The notes under the pieces: model-generated
The model's database searches: none
Seen by the model: only the letters and a program-made list of their open reading frames with translations
Told to the model about the DNA's origin: nothing
Position numbers and translations under genes: made by a program
In this document: positions 59,541 to 64,000 of the stretch, piece by piece
How the letters are laid out: the number at the start of each line of letters is the position of its first letter
Position numbering within the stretch: position 1 is the stretch's first letter
From: Roseicella frigidaeris
GTDB taxonomy: Bacteria > Pseudomonadota > Alphaproteobacteria > Acetobacterales > Acetobacteraceae
Assembly: GCF_003258945.1 (NCBI RefSeq)
Contig: NZ_QLIX01000022.1
Span: 1 to 64,000 of the forward strand
Reading direction: 5' to 3'
DNA: 64,000 nucleotides

Positions 59541-61066
59541 GCGCGGGCGCGGCGCCTTTCGACGCGACGCCGCTGCTGCGCCTCTGGGCCGGGCAGCGCC
59601 TGCGGCAGCTGGCGCGGCTCGATCCCGCGGCGACCCAGGCGGCGCTGCTGCAGCGGCTGCTGCGCCGCGCCGCCGGCACCCGCTTCGGCCGCCGGCACGG
59701 CTTCGACCGCATCGCCGGGGTCGCGGACTACCAGGCCCGGGTGCCGCTGCGCCGCTACGAGCAATTCTGGCACGACTGGTGGCAGCCCACCCATCCCGTG
59801 CTCGCCAACATCACCTGGCCCGGGCGGGTGCCCTATCTCGCCCTCTCCTCGGGCACCAGCAGCGGCACGACGAAATACATCCCGGTGACGCGGCCGATGC
59901 TGCGGGCCAATCGCGGCGCGGCGCTCGACGTGCTGGCTTGGCATCTGCGGCAGCACCCGGGAAGCCGGATCCTCGGCGGCCTGTCCTTCCTGCTCGGCGG
60001 CTCGACGGCCCTGGCGCGCGTCGCGCCCGGCGTGCGGCAGGGCGACCTCTCCGGCATCGCCGCCGCCGAGATCCCGGCCTGGATCGCCCGCTGGAGCTTC
60101 CCGCCGCGCGCCCTGGCGCTGCTCGAGGACTGGGACGCCAAGCTGGCGGCGCTGGCCGCGGGCACGCCGGCCGCGGCGGTGCGGATGCTCTCCGGCACCC
60201 CCTCCTGGCTGCTGCTGCTGTTCGAGGCGCTGGCGGCGCGGCATGGCGCCCCGCCCCTGCCGGGGCTCGAGCTGCTGGTGCATGGCGGCGTCGCCTGGGC
60301 GCCCTACCGGGCCCGGATCGCGCCCTACCTGCCGCCGGGCTGCGCGACGCGCGAGGTCTATCCGGCGAGCGAGGGCTTCTGCGCCATCGCCGACCGCGGC
60401 GATGGCGAGGGGCTGCGCCTGACCCTCGACCGCGGCGTCTTCTGGGAGTTCGTCCCGGTCGGGGAGCTGGAGGCGGCGAGCCCGACGCGGCACTGGACGG
60501 CGACGATCGAGACCGGGATCGACTATGCCGTGATCGTCACCTCCTGCGCCGGGCTGTGGAGCTACGTGCTCGGCGACACGGTGCGCTTCCTCGAGCGGTC
60601 GCCGCCGCGGCTGCTGGTCACCGGCCGCATCGCCTACGACCTCTCCGCCTTCGGCGAGCATGTCAGCGGCGAGGAGATCGAGCGGGCCTTGCTGACGGCG
60701 GCCGGGGAGCTCGGCCTGGTGGTCGGGGAATACCTGGTGGGGCCGGTCCTAGGGGCGGCGCAGGGCCACCACCGCTGGCTGGTCGAGACGCCGGGGCCGG
60801 CCGCGCCGGCCCTCGCCCCCCGCCTCGCCGCGGCGCTGGATGCGGCGCTGCTCGCCGGCAATGCCGATTACGCGGCGCATCGCCGCGGCGGGCAGATGGC
60901 GCCGCCGGCGGTGCGGCTGTTGCCGGGCGGCGCCTTCGCCGCCTGGATGCGGGCGGAGGGGCGGCTCGGCGGCCAGCATAAGGTGCCGCGGGTGCTGGCC
61001 GATCCGGCGCGCTTCGCCGCGGCCGAGGCCGGGCTGGCGCGGGCCGCCGGCGAGCCGGGAGGCTGA
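59537..61066 (+). CDS. GH3-family acyl-acid amido synthetase
   Basis: 509 residues. ANL-type adenylating enzyme of the GH3 family: the nucleotide loop YLALSSGTSSGTTKYIPVT, VREVYPASEGF-like ATREVYPASEGFC, LSFLLGGST, and VTSCAGLWSYVLGDTVRFL, then RIAYDLSAFGEHVSGEEIE in the C-terminal domain. Plant GH3 enzymes join acids such as auxin or jasmonate to amino acids using ATP; bacterial members are mostly uncharacterised. Four-base overlap with the acylase gene implies co-translation, pairing an amide-forming with an amide-breaking enzyme. Confidence 0.87.
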   Translation: MSAGAAPFDATPLLRLWAGQRLRQLARLDPAATQAALLQRLLRRAAGTRFGRRHGFDRIAGVADYQARVPLRRYEQFWHDWWQPTHPVLANITWPGRVPYLALSSGTSSGTTKYIPVTRPMLRANRGAALDVLAWHLRQHPGSRILGGLSFLLGGSTALARVAPGVRQGDLSGIAAAEIPAWIARWSFPPRALALLEDWDAKLAALAAGTPAAAVRMLSGTPSWLLLLFEALAARHGAPPLPGLELLVHGGVAWAPYRARIAPYLPPGCATREVYPASEGFCAIADRGDGEGLRLTLDRGVFWEFVPVGELEAASPTRHWTATIETGIDYAVIVTSCAGLWSYVLGDTVRFLERSPPRLLVTGRIAYDLSAFGEHVSGEEIERALLTAAGELGLVVGEYLVGPVLGAAQGHHRWLVETPGPAAPALAPRLAAALDAALLAGNADYAAHRRGGQMAPPAVRLLPGGAFAAWMRAEGRLGGQHKVPRVLADPARFAAAEAGLARAAGEPGG

Positions 61067-61141
61067 TGGCGGCCGCCGGGAGGGGCGCGCGCCCGGCGGC
61101 CGCATCGATCATGCCAGGCGCACGAGGACCTGACCTACGGC

Positions 61142-61190
61142 CCGCAGGGCCGAGCGCCAGGATGGGCGCCGCGCCGAGTGGCGCGAAGCC
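61142..61190. repeat. 49-bp intergenic motif, copy 2
   Basis: GCAGGGCCGAGCGCC, spacer, GGGCGCCGCGCC and AGTGGCGCGAAG, matching 14779-14827. It lies between the GH3 gene and bfr. Confidence 0.5.
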
Positions 61191-61223
61191 AAGCTGCCGG
61201 AGGCAGCGCCCGGCGTTTGAGGG

Positions 61224-61246
61224 GCGCGAAGGTGAACCCTTCGCGC
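61224..61246. terminator. Hairpin between convergent GH3 and bfr genes
   Basis: GCGCGAAGG - TGAAC - CCTTCGCGC, a 9-bp stem with a loop like the TGAAA loops at 13110 and 48800. Confidence 0.55.
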
Positions 61247-61254
61247 GCTCGGTT

Positions 61255-61755
61255 TCAGTCGCCGCCGCCCTCGTGCTGCTCCGGCGCCGAGGCGCTGTTG
61301 AGCTGGATGTAGCGCTCGATGCCGATCAGCTTGATCAGGTCGAACTGGCGCTCGATGAAGTCGACATGCTCCTCCTCGTTGTCGAGGATGCGGCGGAACA
61401 GGTCGCGGGAGACGTAGTCCCGCACGCCTTCCATATAGGCGATGCCCTCGCGGAGATCGGTCATCGCCTTCTCCTCGAGCGCCAGGTCGGCCTTGAGGAT
61501 CTCCTCGACCGTCTCGCCGATCATGAGCTGGTTCAGCCGCTGCAGGTTGGGCAGGCCACCGAGGAAGAGGATGCGCTCGATCAGCCAATCGGCGTGGCGC
61601 ATCTCCTCGATCGACTCGTCGTATTCGTGCTTGCCGAACTTCGTCACGCCCCAATGGCGCAGGATGCGGGCGTGCAGGAAGTACTGGTTGATCGCCGTCA
61701 GCTCGTTGGTGAGCTGGGTGTTCAGGAATTCGATGACCTTGGGGTCGGACTTCAT
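61255..61755 (-). CDS. bfr: Bacterioferritin
   Basis: 166 residues. Ferroxidase ligands Glu18, Glu51, His54, Glu94, Glu127 and His130 are all at the expected places, and Met52 for heme binding is present (ESIEEMRHADW). It stores iron as a 24-subunit shell. The C-terminus is slightly longer than usual (EQHEGGGD). ATG 61755. It follows bfd on the same strand, separated by 156 bp with a palindrome. Confidence 0.96.
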   Translation of the reverse strand: MKSDPKVIEFLNTQLTNELTAINQYFLHARILRHWGVTKFGKHEYDESIEEMRHADWLIERILFLGGLPNLQRLNQLMIGETVEEILKADLALEEKAMTDLREGIAYMEGVRDYVSRDLFRRILDNEEEHVDFIERQFDLIKLIGIERYIQLNSASAPEQHEGGGD

Positions 61756-61859
61756 CGACTCGCCTCTAAGCAGGGATGGCGTACAGACATGCCTGTCCCT
61801 GCCGGGCTTTTCGCCGCCCAGCATCCCACGATTTCGCGAGCAGGCGAATTTTCCCTGCC

Positions 61860-61882
61860 CGGTATCAGATTACCTGATACCG
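61860..61882. promoter_or_regulatory. Palindrome CGGTATCAG-N5-CTGATACCG between bfd and bfr
   Basis: A perfect 9-bp-arm inverted repeat about 105 bp before the bfr start. It could be an operator for an iron or redox regulator, or an RNA hairpin giving bfd and bfr different levels. No U tract follows directly on the minus strand (GGCAGGGAAAATTCG), so simple termination is less likely. Confidence 0.45.
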
Positions 61883-61911
61883 ACGGTCGGAAATGCGCCT
61901 GTGGGTTTAGA

Positions 61912-62103
61912 TCAGGGTAGGCCGGCTGGGTTCGTCGATGCGGTCGGTGTCTCCCGGATCATGGTGAGGATCGTCTTGGTGCAGGTGCCGCACTGGGCCG
62001 CCCCACCGCAGGCGCAATAGACATCCTTCGGTCGGCGGGCGCCCTTGGCGATGGCATCGGCGAGTTGCGCATCGCTCAGTGCGTTGCAGAGGCAGACGAT
62101 CAC
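61912..62103 (-). CDS. bfd: Bacterioferritin-associated ferredoxin
   Basis: 63 residues. The four [2Fe-2S] ligands are Cys4, Cys6, Cys38 and Cys41 (VCLCNALSD and QCGTCTK), exactly the Bfd spacing. It donates electrons to bacterioferritin to release iron. The start is GTG 62103 with GAGGACC just upstream. It precedes bfr on the same strand; a Fur-like box lies about 185 bp upstream. Confidence 0.93.
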   Translation of the reverse strand: MIVCLCNALSDAQLADAIAKGARRPKDVYCACGGAAQCGTCTKTILTMIRETPTASTNPAGLP

Positions 62104-62285
62104 GGTCCTCTGGTCCCCCCTTCAGCGCCAGCCGACAGGGGCTGGCGTTGATGCTGGCGTCCGGGCCGGCCATCCCGCGATGGCTGCCGAACCGCGCGGG
62201 GCGAGGCCGGCAAGGAGGCCGGCAGGCCGATGCGTCGGGCGGGCAGTCATCCGGAACCACCGATCCGGTAGGACGGGACTCTATG

Positions 62286-62319
62286 GATAATGCGAACCAC
62301 TCGCAAGTCCCATTCGCAT
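62286..62319. promoter_or_regulatory. Fur-like box upstream of bfd
   Basis: GATAATGCGAACCACTCGCA begins at 62286 and contains TGCGA-N5-TCGCA, close to a 7-1-7 Fur box; a further ATTCGCAT at 62312-62319 extends the symmetry with ATGCGAA. The 415-bp gap between bfd and the GMC gene is otherwise GC-rich with no supported gene. Iron-repressed bfd-bfr expression would fit. Confidence 0.45.
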
Positions 62320-62481
62320 CTGGGCCGCCGTGCCAAGGGGCGGGCCAGGCCCATCGGCGCCCCGACTGATGCAAACGTGATGCAATCACGGACCCGGAAT
62401 GCCGCCGGCGCCGCCGCGCCCCGCGGCTCCCCCCCCGGAGGGGAGGCGCCCCCTCCCCTCCTGGCCCCATCCCTGACCACG

Positions 62482-62515
62482 GCCTCCGCCCCGGTGGTCC
62501 CGCCGGGGCGGAGGC
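62482..62515. terminator. Terminator hairpin of the GMC oxidoreductase gene
   Basis: GCCTCCGCCCCGG and CCGGGGCGGAGGC form a perfect 13-bp stem with an 8-base loop, beginning 3 bp beyond the stop codon on the minus strand. Confidence 0.65.
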
Positions 62516-62518
62516 GGC

Positions 62519-64000
62519 TCAGACCTCGCCGCGCGCCATCCGCCCGGCGATGTGCTCGGCCTGGCGGATCGCCAGCGCCACGATGGTCAGGGTCGGGTTG
62601 CAGGCGGCGCCGCTGGTGAACTGGCTGCCATCCGACACATAGAGATTGGGCAGGTCGTGCGCCTTGCCCCATTTGTCGACCACGCCGTCGCGCGGGCTGG
62701 CGCTCATGCGGTTGGTGCCGAGGTTGTGGGTGCTCGGATAGGGCGTGGTCTCGAAGCTCCGCGTCGCCCCCACCGCCTCGTAGAGCGCGCGGCCCTGGCC
62801 ATAGGCGTGCCGGCGCATGGCGGTGTCGTTGGCATGGTCGTCGAAATGCACCGAGGCGACGGGCATGCCGTGCCGGTCCTTCACCCGCGGGTCGAGGGTG
62901 ACGCGGTTCTCCGCCTGCGGCATGTCCTCGCCGACGATCCAGAGCCCGGCCATGTGGTCGTAGGAATCGAGGGCCGAGGTGAAGCCGCGGCCCCAGGCGC
63001 CGGGGTCGAGGAAGGCGGCGAGGAAGGGCAGGCCGAGGGAGAGCGTCTCCAGCTCGTAGCCGCCGGCGAAGCCGCGCTTCGGGTCGTGCGCCGCCTCGTC
63101 GCGGACGATGCCCGCCATGGTGGTGCCCCGATACATGTGGACCGGCTTCTCGAACACCGCATAGACGCTGCCGGTGGTGTGGCGCATGTAGTTGCGCCCG
63201 ACCTGGCCGGAGGAATTCGCCAGCCCGTCGGGGAAGCGGGCCGAGGCGCTGTTGAGCAGCAGGCGCGGGCTCTCGATGGAGTTGCCCGCGACGGCGACGA
63301 GGCGCGCCCGCTGCCGCTGCTGCCGCCCCTCGGCATCGGCATAGACGACGCCGCTCGCCCGGCCCTGCGCGTCATGCTCGATGCGGATCGCCATGCTGTT
63401 CGGCCGCACCTCGAGCCGGCCCGTCGCCTCGCCGGCCGGGATCTCGGTGTAGAGCGTGCTCCACTTCGCCCCCATCTTGCAGCCCTGGAAGCAGAAGCCG
63501 AGCTGGTGGCAGCTCGTCCGCTCGGCCCGCGGCTCCGAGTTGATGGCCATATTGCCGGTGTGGAATTCCTTGTAGCCGAGCTTCCGCGCCCCGGCCGCCA
63601 GCACCTTGTAGTTGTTGTTGCCCGGCAGGCGCGGGATGCCGTTGGTGCCGGTCACGCCCATCCTGTCCTCGGCCTGGGCGTAATAGGGCTCCAGCTCGGC
63701 GAGGGTGATCGGCCAGTCGAGCAGGTTGGCGCCGGCGATCGCGCCGTACTGCGTGCGCGCCTGGAACTCGTGCGCCGTGAAGCGGAGCGAGGCGCCGGCC
63801 CAGTGCGTGGTGGTGCCGCCCACCGCCTTGACGATCCAGGCCGGCAGGTTCGGGAAGTCCCGCGCCACCCGCCAGGAGCCGCCGGTGGTGCGGGTATCGG
63901 CCCAGGCGAGCTGGGTGAAGCTCGCCCATTCGTCGTTGATGAAATCCTCGATCTCGTGCCGGCCGCCGGCCTCGAGGATCACCACCCGGGCGCCGCGCTG
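62519..64000 (-). CDS. GMC-type flavoprotein dehydrogenase, 5' end outside window
   Basis: 494 codons are visible, open to the right edge; the missing N-terminus should hold the GxGxxG FAD motif, as the visible part begins at ARVVILEAGG. Also seen: KAVGGTTTHWAGASLRF, HQLGFCFQGCKMGAKW, LVAVAGNSIESPRLLLNS, and the active-site His and Asn in STHNLGTNRM and GAACNPTLTIVALAI. This is the large subunit type of membrane gluconate/sorbitol/fructose dehydrogenases, normally working with a gamma subunit and a cytochrome c, which would lie to the right. Such sugar oxidations are typical of Acetobacteraceae. Confidence 0.88.
   Translation of the reverse strand, partial: QRGARVVILEAGGRHEIEDFINDEWASFTQLAWADTRTTGGSWRVARDFPNLPAWIVKAVGGTTTHWAGASLRFTAHEFQARTQYGAIAGANLLDWPITLAELEPYYAQAEDRMGVTGTNGIPRLPGNNNYKVLAAGARKLGYKEFHTGNMAINSEPRAERTSCHQLGFCFQGCKMGAKWSTLYTEIPAGEATGRLEVRPNSMAIRIEHDAQGRASGVVYADAEGRQQRQRARLVAVAGNSIESPRLLLNSASARFPDGLANSSGQVGRNYMRHTTGSVYAVFEKPVHMYRGTTMAGIVRDEAAHDPKRGFAGGYELETLSLGLPFLAAFLDPGAWGRGFTSALDSYDHMAGLWIVGEDMPQAENRVTLDPRVKDRHGMPVASVHFDDHANDTAMRRHAYGQGRALYEAVGATRSFETTPYPSTHNLGTNRMSASPRDGVVDKWGKAHDLPNLYVSDGSQFTSGAACNPTLTIVALAIRQAEHIAGRMARGEV

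Noticed and set aside
61860..61882. A Rho-independent terminator between bfd and bfr
   Set aside because: The perfect stem is not followed by a U tract on the minus strand; a regulatory palindrome is more likely.

Overview
The window is very G+C-rich DNA from an alphaproteobacterium, most likely Acetobacteraceae of the Roseomonas type. This is inferred from several things: GapR and a DUF1244 protein (both typical of Alphaproteobacteria), a Bug-type solute-binding protein, a split glycolate oxidase, OpgC, OxyR divergent from AhpC/AhpD, and the bfd-bfr pair. No ribosomal RNA is present; one tRNA (Val, GAC) is.

Bases 1 to about 6890 are an accessory island with visibly lower G+C and looser codon use. 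It holds the repeated end of an IS21-type element, an unrecognised gene fragment, a small coiled-coil protein translationally coupled to a RecD2-like helicase, an IS630-like remnant, a large serine recombinase that has lost its start, and a cut-down IS66 element. It also carries a complete low-G+C gapR. Immediately to its right the G+C-rich chromosomal gapR is broken after codon 65, so the island edge lies in gapR and the island carries a replacement copy.

Bases 6890 to 64000 look like ordinary chromosome. 7-27 kb: glycerate kinase, a pyruvate kinase fused to a helix-turn-helix domain behind three CTTAAG-type palindromes, two repeat-containing lipoproteins, Ada, a TPR protein, a Bug protein, a YihY-type membrane protein, glycolate oxidase glcDE and glcF separated by about 4 kb of OpgC/SGNH genes, and rpmJ. 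With a 2-hydroxyacid dehydrogenase at 34.5 kb these could form a glycolate-glyoxylate-glycerate-pyruvate route. 27-33 kb: a desulfinase-like acyl-CoA dehydrogenase, oxyR, ahpC-ahpD and an EAL protein. 33-49 kb: catabolic genes, namely two hydrolases, a dehydrogenase, an SDR without its catalytic Tyr/Lys, a carbamoylase-hyuA-hyuB-aminoacylase operon, a ThDP enzyme, and LysR with an acyl-CoA dehydrogenase and CoA-transferase. 49-57 kb: lytic transglycosylase, an orphan promoter-terminator unit (probable small RNA), N-formylglutamate amidohydrolase-like protein, tRNA-Val, a thiolase/DUF35 pair, a metallo-beta-lactamase protein, a flavin reductase, and a two-component pair whose sensor has an ethylene-receptor-like membrane domain. 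57-64 kb: an Ntn acylase overlapping a GH3 amide synthetase, bfd-bfr with a Fur-like box upstream, and the 3' part of a GMC flavoprotein.

Several intergenic repeat families recur: a roughly 100-bp double-hairpin element (three copies), convergent-gene terminators sharing a TGAAA loop, a 108-bp palindromic element with an internally deleted second copy, and a 49-bp motif at 14.8 and 61.1 kb. The strongest candidates for something undescribed are the HTH-pyruvate kinase fusion, the gapR-targeting island, the acylase-GH3 operon, the orphan small RNA and the degenerate ethylene-receptor-like sensor.
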